Of a stretch of 64,000 nucleotides of DNA, positions 8,283 through 16,652 are shown in pieces (the stretch's first letter is position 1; the number at the start of each line of letters is the position of its first letter). The DNA lies in assembly GCA_946803585.1 (NCBI GenBank), contig CAMPEQ010000011.1, positions 434,001-498,000 on the forward strand. Reading direction: 5' to 3'. A program made the translations under genes and the position numbers. Under the pieces are notes generated by a model. It ran no database searches. It saw only the letters and a list, made by a program, of their open reading frames with translations, and was not told where the DNA came from. Source of the stretch: an uncultured Actinomycetes bacterium (lineage in GTDB: Bacteria > Actinomycetota > Actinomycetes > S36-B12 > UBA10799).

Positions 8283-9176
8283 ATGGACTACGCAGCGGTC
8301 GCCACCGCGTTGACCGCTGGAATGATCGCGGCATTCAACCCATGCGGGTTTGCGCTCCTCCCCGGATACTTGGCATTGTTTCTTGGTGATCGAAGCGACC
8401 CCCTCGCCCGCCCAATCCGTCGCAGCTTTGCCGTAGCCGGAGCCGTCACGGGCGGATTCGTTGTTGTCTTCGGCATCGCCGCAATCCTGATCTCAGCGCT
8501 GACTTGGCAACTGAGTACCTACATTCCCTACTTGACGTTGGTATTCGGCCCGGTCCTCGTCGGGCTTGGCATTTGGCTCCTCTTCGGTAAGGAACTGCGG
8601 GTGCGACTACCTCGACTCCAGTCCAGCATCGGCCCGAATCCGGTGGGGATGTTCGTCTACGGCATCGTCTACGCCACGGTGTCGCTGTCGTGCACATTGC
8701 CCATCTTCTTGATCGCGGTGGCCAGCGGTTTTCGGGCGGGTACTCCGGTTGCCGCTGTCATCGCCCTGCTCGCCTACGCCGTCGGGATGGGCTTGGTTCT
8801 GCTCGTCTTGACGCTCGCGGTGGCGTTGGCTCGGACAAGTATCGTCTCGGCGAGCCGCAACTTGGTGCAATACGTCAACCGCCTTTCCGGCGCTCTGCTT
8901 GTGCTCGCCGGTGCCTACCTAACGTGGTACGGGTATTTCGAAGTACGCCTTGTTCAGGGCGTTGACGGAGCGGGTTTGCCAGAGAACGCTGTGACCAACT
9001 GGACCTCACAGATTTCCACCACGATCGACAACACTGGCGGTCCGACAATCGCAGTGATCATCCTGGTCATCACCTTGCTCCTCGTTGCCGTCATCAGTTG
9101 GCGAGTGCGAGCTGCCACTGGCCACAACACCGAGCCCGGCAACGGAACGCGTCCCGACATAGAGTGGTCGTCATGA
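8283..9176 (+). CDS. ccdA: CcdA/DsbD-like transmembrane thiol-electron transporter
   Basis: A 297-residue polytopic membrane protein with at least six helices. The first helix contains FNPCGFALLPGYLALFLG (Cys21) and the symmetric one contains TVSLSCTLPIF (Cys137). These two intramembrane cysteines carry reducing equivalents from cytosolic thioredoxin to extracytoplasmic partners in CcdA proteins. The downstream thioredoxin-fold lipoprotein overlaps its stop by ATGA and is the likely partner. No cytochrome c maturation genes lie next to it, so the role may be general surface disulfide reduction rather than haem ligation. The C-terminal extension after the last helix is hydrophilic. Confidence 0.9.
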   Translation: MDYAAVATALTAGMIAAFNPCGFALLPGYLALFLGDRSDPLARPIRRSFAVAGAVTGGFVVVFGIAAILISALTWQLSTYIPYLTLVFGPVLVGLGIWLLFGKELRVRLPRLQSSIGPNPVGMFVYGIVYATVSLSCTLPIFLIAVASGFRAGTPVAAVIALLAYAVGMGLVLLVLTLAVALARTSIVSASRNLVQYVNRLSGALLVLAGAYLTWYGYFEVRLVQGVDGAGLPENAVTNWTSQISTTIDNTGGPTIAVIILVITLLLVAVISWRVRAATGHNTEPGNGTRPDIEWSS

Positions 9177-9706
9177 GGCACCCGATCGACAGCGGCGAAG
9201 CCCCCAGCACTGCGCATCAGGTGCTCAAGCGCGCGCTGCTTGTCATGGTCATTCCAGTCCTAGCGTTGGTGGCCGCCTGCTCGGCAGGTATCAATGCTGG
9301 ACCACCGGTTGAGCCGGTCTCCGCAACGAGCATTGCTGGCCAGACGCTCGAGGTTCCGAGTAGCGATCAGCCAACTGTCATGGTGTTCTACTCCGTTGGC
9401 TGCGGAACCTGCGTCGGGATCACCCAGCACATCGCCGAGCTCGCCAACCAATACCCCAACGCCACCTACCTAGCGGTCAACATCGACGCGACCGAGACGG
9501 TGCGAACAAGTAACGCCTTCCTCGAGTACATCGACAGTCCCGCCATCATCGGTATCAACGACACCGACGGTCAGATCGCCAAGGCCTTCAACGTGACATC
9601 GGTCAGTAGCGTGGTCGTCACTGATTCAGCCGGCGGCCTCCTGCTAGACGCCGCCTACCCGCCGATCGCGGAGGTCGATGCCGCGGTGGCGCAAGCCGCG
9701 AGTTAG
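9173..9706 (+). CDS. Thioredoxin-fold lipoprotein (CcdA partner)
   Basis: A 177-residue protein with a lipoprotein signal ending LALVAAC (Cys36) and a thioredoxin-like domain whose active site is CGTC (Cys77-Cys80) after VMVFYSVG. It probably acts outside the membrane, taking electrons from CcdA and reducing exported proteins. The ATG overlaps the ccdA TGA (ATGA), indicating translational coupling. A longer frame opens upstream at 9098 but would be mostly inside ccdA, so the shorter start is preferred. Reductase versus oxidase activity cannot be told from sequence, although coupling with CcdA favours reductase. Confidence 0.85.
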   Translation: MRHPIDSGEAPSTAHQVLKRALLVMVIPVLALVAACSAGINAGPPVEPVSATSIAGQTLEVPSSDQPTVMVFYSVGCGTCVGITQHIAELANQYPNATYLAVNIDATETVRTSNAFLEYIDSPAIIGINDTDGQIAKAFNVTSVSSVVVTDSAGGLLLDAAYPPIAEVDAAVAQAAS

Positions 9707-9763
9707 CCCCCAACGGCCGACGTCAACGTGACGCTAGCGCTGCGCGCAGGGCACGATGGCTTC

Positions 9764-10045
9764 ATGGCTACCCCCACCGATTTGACGTCCACGCGAGTCA
9801 ACGGCTCACCGCGATCCATCCTCTCGATCAATTCCAAAGGCTCGGTGCTGTCAATCGGATCGACCGGATCAGTGCTCTCGATCGGTTCAATCGGGTCGGC
9901 GCTGTCGGTTGGATCTATCGGTTCAATCGCTTCCCTCGGGTCGATTGCATCCTTCGCCTCGATCGGATCAATCATGTCTGGGGCTTCACGACGCTCAGTC
10001 ATGTCATGGCTGTCGAACAAGGGCACCATGGCCTACCGCTTCTAA
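9764..10045 (+). CDS. Small Ser-x-x triplet-repeat protein
   Basis: A 93-residue protein. After a short N-terminus (MATPTDLTSTRVNG) it consists of 24 consecutive triplets of the form Ser-x-x (SPR SIL SIN SKG SVL SIG ... SWL SNK), ending GTMAYRF. The second position is usually Ile or Val and the third usually Gly, Leu or Ala. All repeat serines use TCN codons, but with varied third bases, so the pattern is kept at protein level rather than by recent DNA duplication. It may form a regular solenoid or sheet. No function is known to me. There is no strong Shine-Dalgarno; a GTG at 9728 is an alternative start. The antisense frame is also open and gives a D-P-I repeat. Confidence 0.6.
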   Translation: MATPTDLTSTRVNGSPRSILSINSKGSVLSIGSTGSVLSIGSIGSALSVGSIGSIASLGSIASFASIGSIMSGASRRSVMSWLSNKGTMAYRF

Positions 10046-10166
10046 ACTGGCTACCCATCTTGAGGCCTCGTTCACGGCGCCACGATAGGGCCGTCAAGTG
10101 GACTCAAGCGAGCCAATCGTGTTGTCCTGTCAATACCAACAACACGCGCATTGGCAGGAGCCTCGA

Positions 10167-10589
10167 ATGGCCGAGATCGTTCACGAAATCAAGATTGCCG
10201 CCCCCCGCTCGAAGGTGTATGCGGCCCTTTCCACCCGGGAAGGGATGCAAGGCTGGCACACATCTGACGTGTCGGGGAACGGGAGCATAGGTTCGGTCTG
10301 GCACCTTGGTTTTGGCGAAGGGCCCCTCTTCCAGTGGCGAGTCACGACATCCGAGGATGATCAACTTGTCGCTTGGGAATGCGTGGCTGGCCCGGGAGAC
10401 TCGGTGGGGACCACAGTCGAGTACCAGCTATCGGATACAACGGACGGCCGAACCTTGGTCGAGCAGAAGCACTCCGGCTGGCCGCACGAAGAGGGCGCCT
10501 ACAACAAATGCAACACGTTGTGGGGAGTCCTGCTCACCCACCTCCGCAACTACGTGGAGACGTCAGTCTCGGCGCCTGCCTACTCGTAA
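10167..10589 (+). CDS. SRPBCC (AHSA1-like) domain protein
   Basis: A 140-residue single-domain protein of the START/Bet v 1 superfamily. It begins MAEIVHEIKIAAPRSKVYAAL and continues with WHTSDVSGN and the W-x-LGFGEG strand typical of activator-of-Hsp90-like (AHSA1) proteins. These bind hydrophobic ligands in a deep cavity, and many bacterial members have no known ligand. ATG 10167 is chosen because GGCAGGAG lies six bases upstream. It precedes ubiD by 60 bp on the same strand, but no functional link is evident. Confidence 0.75.
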   Translation: MAEIVHEIKIAAPRSKVYAALSTREGMQGWHTSDVSGNGSIGSVWHLGFGEGPLFQWRVTTSEDDQLVAWECVAGPGDSVGTTVEYQLSDTTDGRTLVEQKHSGWPHEEGAYNKCNTLWGVLLTHLRNYVETSVSAPAYS

Positions 10590-10649
10590 CCACCCACCTC
10601 CTAGTAGCGGGACCGCCGCCTAGCACTGTTCACTTGAAAGGCTCCGACA

Positions 10650-12290
10650 ATGGCTCAACAGCAAACTCTCAGCGAGTTCGTCGACTCGATGGAAGAAGCC
10701 GGAATGCTGGTTCGTATTAAGGATGAGACTCGCGTTGACCAGATCCCGTTGGTCATGGAAGCCAACCCGGAGAAGGCAGTCTTAATCGAGAACGTCAAAG
10801 ACTGCGAGTTTCAATACCTCGGCAACGCCTACTCGAACCAGGACCAGTACGCCTGGGCGATGGAGTGCGACAAGACCGAAACCGGCGTAACGATGGTTGA
10901 GCGCGCTAAGGGACGGTTCCCGACAACACTTGTTGATACGGCACCGTGCAAGGAAGTAATTCTCACCGGGGATGACGTTGATCTTTCAATTCTCCCCATG
11001 TACCTACACCATGATCGAGATGGCCACGTCTATACCAACGATGACTTCGTCATCAGCAAGAGCCCAAAGACTGGGGTCCCTGAGTGGGGCATCTACCGGA
11101 GTATGTGGCGCACAAAAAACGAGAAGCTCTTCGATATGACCTGCACGTCTCACCGGGCGCGATTGAATGCGATGGCAGCGGCCGAGTTGGGACAAGACCT
11201 TGAGATTGCTGTCGTGCTCGGTGGACCGATTGTTGACCACGTCGCCGCACTCGCCGGCGTTCCACCAGAAACGAACGACTTCGAGGTCCTGGGCGGGTTC
11301 TACGGCGAGTCCGCCAAGATGGTCAAGTGTGAAACCGTAGATCTTGAGGTTCCGGCCAATGCTGAGATTGTGCTTGAAGGCAAACTCAAAGCCATGGAAG
11401 GCCTTGTCTGGGACGAGGGGCCCTACGGGGAATACACGGGCATGTACGGCGGCGGCATCAAACACAACTTCCGGTTCGAAGTCACCGCGATCACTTACCG
11501 AAAGGGCGGTATTTACCAGTACGCAACCATCGGTGGAGAGCACCCCTGGTACACCGACAACATGCTCCAGCTTCCGGCAATCGAGGCTGATCTGTTCAAT
11601 GGGCTGCAACTCGCCGGAATAGACGTCAGCGAGGTTCGTTGCCCTGCCGGCGGACTATCCAATATCGCTTACGCGAAGATCAAACCTCGTGGTGCGGGCG
11701 ATTCCAAACAAGCTCTCGGAGTCATGCTCACCTGCTCGAAGCAGGCGCTTCCCAAGGTAGCGATGGTCTTCGACGATGACGTCGATATCTGGGATGATCA
11801 AGCCGTCCTCGCGGCAATGGCATTCCGCTACGCACCGCATAGAGGAACAGTTCTACTCCCACCCTCAAACACGATGACGGTGGATCCAGCTATTAATGAT
11901 CTACTCGACTCACCCGGCACAATGTCTAAGCTTGGGATCGACTGCACGATTCCGGTGGGGCCCGGATTCCGCGCTGACAGCTTCACCAAGAGCCGGGTGC
12001 CAGTATTCGACGACCCTCCCGCCGACCTAGTCCAGATGTCCGAGGAAGACCTGACCAAAGATATGCGGGCCTTCATCAAGGAAGCACCACGAACCTGGCG
12101 CGACATTTACGCCAACTACATCGGCCAGAACTACCAGGTCATCCTGCGAGCTTTCGGATCAATGCGTCACGAGCTGGGACGGGTTAATGATCCGCCGCTG
12201 TATCCATACACCTTCTCGGACTCGCCTTTCGTCGGCGAGGAACCACCCGTCATTAGCCATAACCGCGACGCCCGCCACTTGGAGAGCTAA
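10650..12290 (+). CDS. ubiD: UbiD-family prenylated-FMN decarboxylase
   Basis: A 546-residue member of the UbiD family of (de)carboxylases that use prenylated FMN. The segment GPYGEYTGMYGGG contains the conserved glutamate of the E-R-E catalytic network. GGEHPWYTDNMLQLPAIEADLF and the C-terminal NDPPLYPYTFSDSPF are also family-like. The flavin prenyltransferase gene follows after three bases, so cofactor and enzyme are made together. Actinobacteria normally use menaquinone and no other ubiquinone genes are visible. The substrate is therefore more likely an aromatic or alpha,beta-unsaturated acid than a quinone precursor. Confidence 0.85.
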   Translation: MAQQQTLSEFVDSMEEAGMLVRIKDETRVDQIPLVMEANPEKAVLIENVKDCEFQYLGNAYSNQDQYAWAMECDKTETGVTMVERAKGRFPTTLVDTAPCKEVILTGDDVDLSILPMYLHHDRDGHVYTNDDFVISKSPKTGVPEWGIYRSMWRTKNEKLFDMTCTSHRARLNAMAAAELGQDLEIAVVLGGPIVDHVAALAGVPPETNDFEVLGGFYGESAKMVKCETVDLEVPANAEIVLEGKLKAMEGLVWDEGPYGEYTGMYGGGIKHNFRFEVTAITYRKGGIYQYATIGGEHPWYTDNMLQLPAIEADLFNGLQLAGIDVSEVRCPAGGLSNIAYAKIKPRGAGDSKQALGVMLTCSKQALPKVAMVFDDDVDIWDDQAVLAAMAFRYAPHRGTVLLPPSNTMTVDPAINDLLDSPGTMSKLGIDCTIPVGPGFRADSFTKSRVPVFDDPPADLVQMSEEDLTKDMRAFIKEAPRTWRDIYANYIGQNYQVILRAFGSMRHELGRVNDPPLYPYTFSDSPFVGEEPPVISHNRDARHLES

Positions 12291-12293
12291 ACA

Positions 12294-12902
12294 ATGACTC
12301 AGACCGAACGAATGGTTGTCGGGATCACCGGAGCCTCAGGAATTGTTTACGGGATCCGCACCCTGGAAACGCTGCGGGAGCTCGGAATCGAAACCCATCT
12401 GGTGGTTTCCAAGGCGGGTGAGCTGACGCGATCTCACGAGACTGCCTACACGGCAGAGCAACTACGTTCACTCGCTGACTTCTACTATCCCAACGGTGAC
12501 CTCGCAGCGCCGATCGCGAGTGGTTCATTCCGAACCATGGGAATGATCGTTGTTCCTTGTTCGGTCAGGACGCTCTCCGATATCGGACATGGTGTCACCG
12601 GTAGTTTGCTTCCCCGGGCGGCAGATGTTGTTCTCAAAGAACGGCGGCGACTAGTCATGCTGGTGCGGGAGACGCCACTGCATGCTGGCCACATCAAGAG
12701 CATGCTTGCCGTGACGGAGATGGGTGGAATAATCGCGCCGCCTGTTCCAGCGTTCTACACAAGGCCGCAGAGCCTCGAAGACATCGTCGATCACACGGTC
12801 GGACGTGCGCTCGATCTCTTCGGTTTGGACGCCGGGAACTTCCCTAGGTGGGGACGTGAACTAACCGAGGTTCCATCCGAGACGATAACGGCAAGCACCT
12901 AG
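12294..12902 (+). CDS. ubiX: UbiX-like flavin prenyltransferase
   Basis: A 202-residue flavoprotein that joins dimethylallyl phosphate to FMN, giving the cofactor used by UbiD. It has the FMN-binding GITGASGIVYG (9-19), then IASGSFRTMGMIVVPCSVRTL, and LVRETPLHAGHI with the conserved R-E-x-P-L. These match UbiX/Pad1. It lies three bases after the ubiD stop and the two form an operon. The length is normal for the family. Confidence 0.92.
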   Translation: MTQTERMVVGITGASGIVYGIRTLETLRELGIETHLVVSKAGELTRSHETAYTAEQLRSLADFYYPNGDLAAPIASGSFRTMGMIVVPCSVRTLSDIGHGVTGSLLPRAADVVLKERRRLVMLVRETPLHAGHIKSMLAVTEMGGIIAPPVPAFYTRPQSLEDIVDHTVGRALDLFGLDAGNFPRWGRELTEVPSETITAST

Positions 12903-12934
12903 CCTGCTCTTGCGGACGCGAACTTCCAGGCGCG

Positions 12935-13459
12935 CTATCCGCTAACTGCGTCGATGGCAGCTAGGGCCTTCTCCGCGAGCGTGATGCGGGTCTTGGCACC
13001 CGCGCACGATGCATTCGCCGCGTCGACCTCTTGCTGTGCCTGCGCCACTGCCGGAGACGACTGGGCAGGTTGCATATGTAGATCTGCATTTAGCGATGAG
13101 ATCTGCGCCGTGATCGAGTCCACTTCGGCTTGAGCGCTGGCCACTGCTGAGTCGGCGGTCTCGCGCAGGGGTTTGGTCATATCGCGCACGATCCCCGGGC
13201 TGGTCACTTTGTCGGTCAGTCCGGCGGCGGCTTTAGCCCCGTCAAGCTTGCTTTGGGCATCGGATAGCTCGACCTTGAGGTCGGCGATCGTGGCCTTACC
13301 CTGGGACTGCTGTGCTTGCGCCTGATCGTGCACCGCCTCTTTTGCCTGGGCAAGTTTGGCTTGCGCGGCGTGAAGAGTTGAGCTCCGCTCGTCGTAGTCC
13401 GCCTGAGCTCTAGCAAGCTCCTTCTCCGCCTTGGTGCGTGCCGCGTCAGTCAGACTCAT
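12935..13459 (-). CDS. Predicted coiled-coil protein of unknown function
   Basis: A 174-residue protein rich in Ala, Gln, Lys and Glu with heptad-like spacing over most of its length (ARTKAEKELARAQADYDERS and following). It has a short break near TSPGIVRDMTKPL. There is no signal peptide or membrane segment. The sequence predicts a long helical hairpin or rod, but no family is recognised. It is divergent from the DUF3097 gene and ends 33 bp after the convergent ubiX. Confidence 0.6.
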   Translation of the reverse strand: MSLTDAARTKAEKELARAQADYDERSSTLHAAQAKLAQAKEAVHDQAQAQQSQGKATIADLKVELSDAQSKLDGAKAAAGLTDKVTSPGIVRDMTKPLRETADSAVASAQAEVDSITAQISSLNADLHMQPAQSSPAVAQAQQEVDAANASCAGAKTRITLAEKALAAIDAVSG

Positions 13460-13621
13460 CGAACTCTCCCTTAATTGCTTTGCTTAGTCGCCTGCAGCGA
13501 AGCCTATTGAGAAACCAGGCGGCGTGCGCTGCGGTCTACGCCAACCTGACGAGCGCGCGGCATTATGCTGACGAGCAACGGAAGGCTTTACAACCAGCGG
13601 CTCGCAGGAGGGGGATCGGTG

Positions 13622-14467
13622 ATGGATCGCTATGGTTCGGACGTCTTAGCTCATGATCCGCATCATCAACCACCGCGAGTGATACCAACGGTCGAGGCTG
13701 ACTATGGGCTCGTCGTCGAGTGCGCCGCCAGCGGCTTCTGCGGATCGGTGGTCCGCATCGAGAAAGACATCGAAGGCCGGACCGTTGAGCTCGAAGACCG
13801 TCGGGGTGTTCGCCGAGTATTTGTCATGGAGATCGGCGGCTTTCTTATCGACGGTCAGCAAGTCACCCTCACGGTGCCCGCGAACTTACCCACCGCTCCT
13901 GCCCGCACCGCTTCCGGATCAGTGATTGGGACCGAAGGCGCCCGCCGAGCACAGGTTGCGCGGGCGAGCCGTATTTGGGTTGAGGGACTCCACGACGCTG
14001 AGCTCGTCGAACGAGTCTGGGGCGCGGATCTACGAGCGGACGGGATCGTCGTCGAGCCGCTGCATGGGGCCGACGATTTAGTCGGTGCTTTGGCCGAGTT
14101 TGAGCCGGGACCAACCCGCAAGGTTGGTGTGCTGCTCGATCATATGGTTCCCAACTCCAAGGAAACCCAGATCGCAACGGCGGCGATGGCGCGCTTCTCA
14201 CCGGATGTACACGTCATCGGACACCCATTTGTTGACATCTGGCAGGCCGTGAAGCCAGCTTCGGTGGGGATCCAAGCGTGGCCTGTCATTCCGCCGGGTC
14301 AGCCTTGGAAGGCCGGAATCATTCGCGAGCTGGGCTGGCAGGAAGACGAGCGAATGGCCTGGAAACGGATCCTGTCGCAGGTCTCTAGCTACACCGACCT
14401 CGAGCCTAGTTTGCTGGGGCGAGTCGAGGAACTCATCGACTTCGTCACCGTCGCTACTGAAGGCTAG
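13622..14467 (+). CDS. DUF3097 family protein
   Basis: A 281-residue protein matching the actinobacterial DUF3097 family. It contains RDRYGSDVL-like start (MDRYGSDVL), ARASRIWVEGLHDAELVERVWGADLR, VGVLLDHMVPNSKE and HVIGHPFVDIWQAVKP. The middle part resembles a Toprim-like fold, with an acidic glutamate in EGLHDAEL and aspartates in LLDHMV, but a nuclease role is only speculation. AGGAGG lies 11-16 bases before the start. ATG 13622 and GTG 13619 are adjacent alternatives. Confidence 0.85.
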   Translation: MDRYGSDVLAHDPHHQPPRVIPTVEADYGLVVECAASGFCGSVVRIEKDIEGRTVELEDRRGVRRVFVMEIGGFLIDGQQVTLTVPANLPTAPARTASGSVIGTEGARRAQVARASRIWVEGLHDAELVERVWGADLRADGIVVEPLHGADDLVGALAEFEPGPTRKVGVLLDHMVPNSKETQIATAAMARFSPDVHVIGHPFVDIWQAVKPASVGIQAWPVIPPGQPWKAGIIRELGWQEDERMAWKRILSQVSSYTDLEPSLLGRVEELIDFVTVATEG

Positions 14468-14503
14468 ACGTCCTGACCTGAAGGCCCCGATTGGTGCTCT
14501 TGG

Positions 14504-15172
14504 CTAGAACGTCTTGGGGGCAGGGCGCTCCGCTGTCCGCTTGAGCTCATAGAACGCTGGTTCGTTTGCCAAAGCCGCAAAGGCATTCCACGTCGAAACG
14601 GCTCTCGGCCCCGGCGGCACCTCAGTCAGGACCGGCCCAAAGAGCCCAGCCGAGCCGTCAATCGAGATCGTCGGAACCCCGATGAGGGCTTGGGCGTGCC
14701 CGCCGGAAGGAACCCGCGCATGCGAGCCAAGGATGATGTCGTCGACGTGTGGATCTCTGAACCGGTCAGCAAAGCTCTCATCGATTCCGGCATCAACGAG
14801 ACCTGCCCGGCTTGCTTCAATCATCTCGTCGCGGGAACGCAGTACGACGGTAACCATGTCCTCCCCCGCGACCTTTTTCTGGCCGAGCGGGCCCGAAGAT
14901 GAGTGGAGGTTCTCGCCGATAGTTGCGTAGAGATTGCCCAGCTCTTCCGGTCGTGTCTCCCCAACCGCGGCACAAACCCGCACCGGTCCTCGCAGGATCT
15001 CGAAGAAGTTCTTCATCCGTGCGTTCGCGTTGGGGGTCTCATTGAGGATTCCCAACGCCATCGGGTGCCAGTTGACATCCAAGCCGCAGGGCCCAACGAC
15101 CTCACGGATCCACCGAGAGGTCACCCAGGACCATGGACATACCGGATCGAACCAATAATCAACCGTTGTCAT
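14504..15172 (-). CDS. Rv2466c-like DsbA-fold oxidoreductase with CPWS active site
   Basis: A 222-residue protein closely resembling mycothiol-dependent nitroreductase Rv2466c. It starts with the WFDPVCPWSWVTSRWI segment and has an internal helical insertion, the cis-Pro loop IGVPTIS, and the C-terminal FYELKRTAERP. Rv2466c has CPWC; here the second cysteine is serine (Cys12-Pro-Trp-Ser15). A monothiol mechanism, using mycothiol to resolve the mixed disulfide, would still work. The cytosolic location is inferred from the lack of a signal peptide. It lies 77 bp downstream of the menJ-like gene on the same strand. Confidence 0.8.
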   Translation of the reverse strand: MTTVDYWFDPVCPWSWVTSRWIREVVGPCGLDVNWHPMALGILNETPNANARMKNFFEILRGPVRVCAAVGETRPEELGNLYATIGENLHSSSGPLGQKKVAGEDMVTVVLRSRDEMIEASRAGLVDAGIDESFADRFRDPHVDDIILGSHARVPSGGHAQALIGVPTISIDGSAGLFGPVLTEVPPGPRAVSTWNAFAALANEPAFYELKRTAERPAPKTF

Positions 15173-15249
15173 ACCCGTATTTCATCCCAAAGATCCGGAG
15201 TACACAAGGGTGACCGTGCTGGCACGCAGGTGATAAATCGCGCACCCGT

Positions 15250-16494
15250 CTAGCTGAACGGTGGCCGCTGGTCCAGACGCACCGACATTCGTCCAGCAGT
15301 GCGCCACACACGAGCGAGCGTGTCTGTGTCCTCCGGCGTCACCAGATTTCCCATGATCCGTAGTGCAACCCGCATGAGGGCAGTCGAACGCATACCGACT
15401 GGTCCGGCCTTGGGTAGGAATCCGGGGACGGTCAGCAGTCCGGCCAGGCGACGGGCAGCCGAGAACGCCGGTCCGTAGTGATGTTGCAATGTCTGCGGCC
15501 ATACTGTGGCCAGCTCGGTTTTTGATCCAGCGGCAAGCAGTTGCGCGCCGAGTCGGCCAGTCTCAAGTCCGTAGTCGATTCCCTCGCCGTTGAGCGGGTT
15601 CACACACCCGGCAGCATCGCCGACCATCAGCCAGTTCTTACCCGCGACCTCAGAGACTGCTCCACCCATCGGCAGGAGCGCCGACCAGGTGTCCCGCAGG
15701 TCCCCGTGTAGCTTCCAGTCGTCGCGTTGGCCATCGGTGTAGTGGGCAATGAGTTGGCGAAGGTTGACATCAGCGGGGTTCTTGGCTGTGGCCAGCGTCC
15801 CGACGCCGATATTCACCTCCCCCTCGCCAAGGGGAAAGATCCAGCCGTAGCCCGACAACAACTCGTTAGCGGTGCCACGCAGTTCAAGGTGAGAGGAAAT
15901 CCACTGGTCGTCTGCCCGATCAGATTTAATGTAGGCCCGCGCGGCCACACCATAAGCAGTCGTCTTGTGCCACTGCCGTCCCAACTTACGGCCAAGCTGA
16001 GACTTGGCCCCATCAGCAACCACGAGCCGCTGGCACCGAACCTCGAACGTTCCTTCAGAGTTCTTGAACACGACGGCTTCGACGCTTGCGCCATTGCGGC
16101 GAATATCAATAGCTCGTGCGCCTTCAAGGGAGCGGACACCGTCGGCGAGCGCGACCTCGCGGATCCGAGCATCTAACTCGACCCGGGGTGCTGCACCGCC
16201 CCGATTCGGAAGCGATCCACCAGGCCACGGCAGGTAGAGAGTCCGACCAAATCCGGACGCCCGAAGCCCCCGATTAGTCGCTTGCTCGCTCAACCAGTCG
16301 GTCAGTCCGAGGTGTTCGAGTTCAGCGATCGCGCGGGGCGTGAGGCCATCGCCGCACGGCTTGTCTCGCGGGAACACCGCGGCATCTACGAGCAGGACGT
16401 CCAAGCCCGCGCGGGCCGCCCACGCCGCGGTACCCGAACCTGCCGGACCGGCGCCCACAACAAGCACGTCGCACGACAGATCGGAGTTCGCCAC
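15250..16494 (-). CDS. menJ: Geranylgeranyl reductase family, menaquinone reductase-like
   Basis: A 414-residue FAD-dependent reductase. It has an N-terminal Rossmann dinucleotide motif VVGAGPAGSGTA (11-22), then PRDKPCGDGLTPRAI, the substrate-entry signature of geranylgeranyl reductases, and a C-terminal GDAAGCVNPLNGEGIDYGLETG that contacts FAD. In mycobacteria the homologue MenJ saturates the beta-isoprene unit of menaquinone. Other family members reduce archaeal or chlorophyll side chains. In this actinobacterial setting the menaquinone role is most likely, though no men genes are adjacent. Confidence 0.8.
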   Translation of the reverse strand: MANSDLSCDVLVVGAGPAGSGTAAWAARAGLDVLLVDAAVFPRDKPCGDGLTPRAIAELEHLGLTDWLSEQATNRGLRASGFGRTLYLPWPGGSLPNRGGAAPRVELDARIREVALADGVRSLEGARAIDIRRNGASVEAVVFKNSEGTFEVRCQRLVVADGAKSQLGRKLGRQWHKTTAYGVAARAYIKSDRADDQWISSHLELRGTANELLSGYGWIFPLGEGEVNIGVGTLATAKNPADVNLRQLIAHYTDGQRDDWKLHGDLRDTWSALLPMGGAVSEVAGKNWLMVGDAAGCVNPLNGEGIDYGLETGRLGAQLLAAGSKTELATVWPQTLQHHYGPAFSAARRLAGLLTVPGFLPKAGPVGMRSTALMRVALRIMGNLVTPEDTDTLARVWRTAGRMSVRLDQRPPFS

Positions 16495-16652
16495 CCGCTA
16501 ATCGTCTCTTGTCAGAGATTCGGTTCAGATATCGGGTACTGCGCGCACACCGCGCATTCGGCATCCGAGTCGCCCTAGGGTCGTTTTACGCAAGCTCAGA
16601 GGTCCTGCCCGATGCCCCATCTGCTCACCGTGAGCCGCCGAAGGAATCGAAG

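Noticed and set aside
9703-10029. Minus-strand open frame with D-P-I/E-P repeats opposite the Ser-x-x protein
   Set aside because: It mirrors the triplet pattern of the plus strand and has no clear start signal. The plus-strand product has a plausible terminal sequence and codon pattern, so it is favoured, although not fully excluded.
11004-11609. 201-codon minus-strand frame inside ubiD
   Set aside because: Antisense of a clearly conserved enzyme, with no own start signal or family match.
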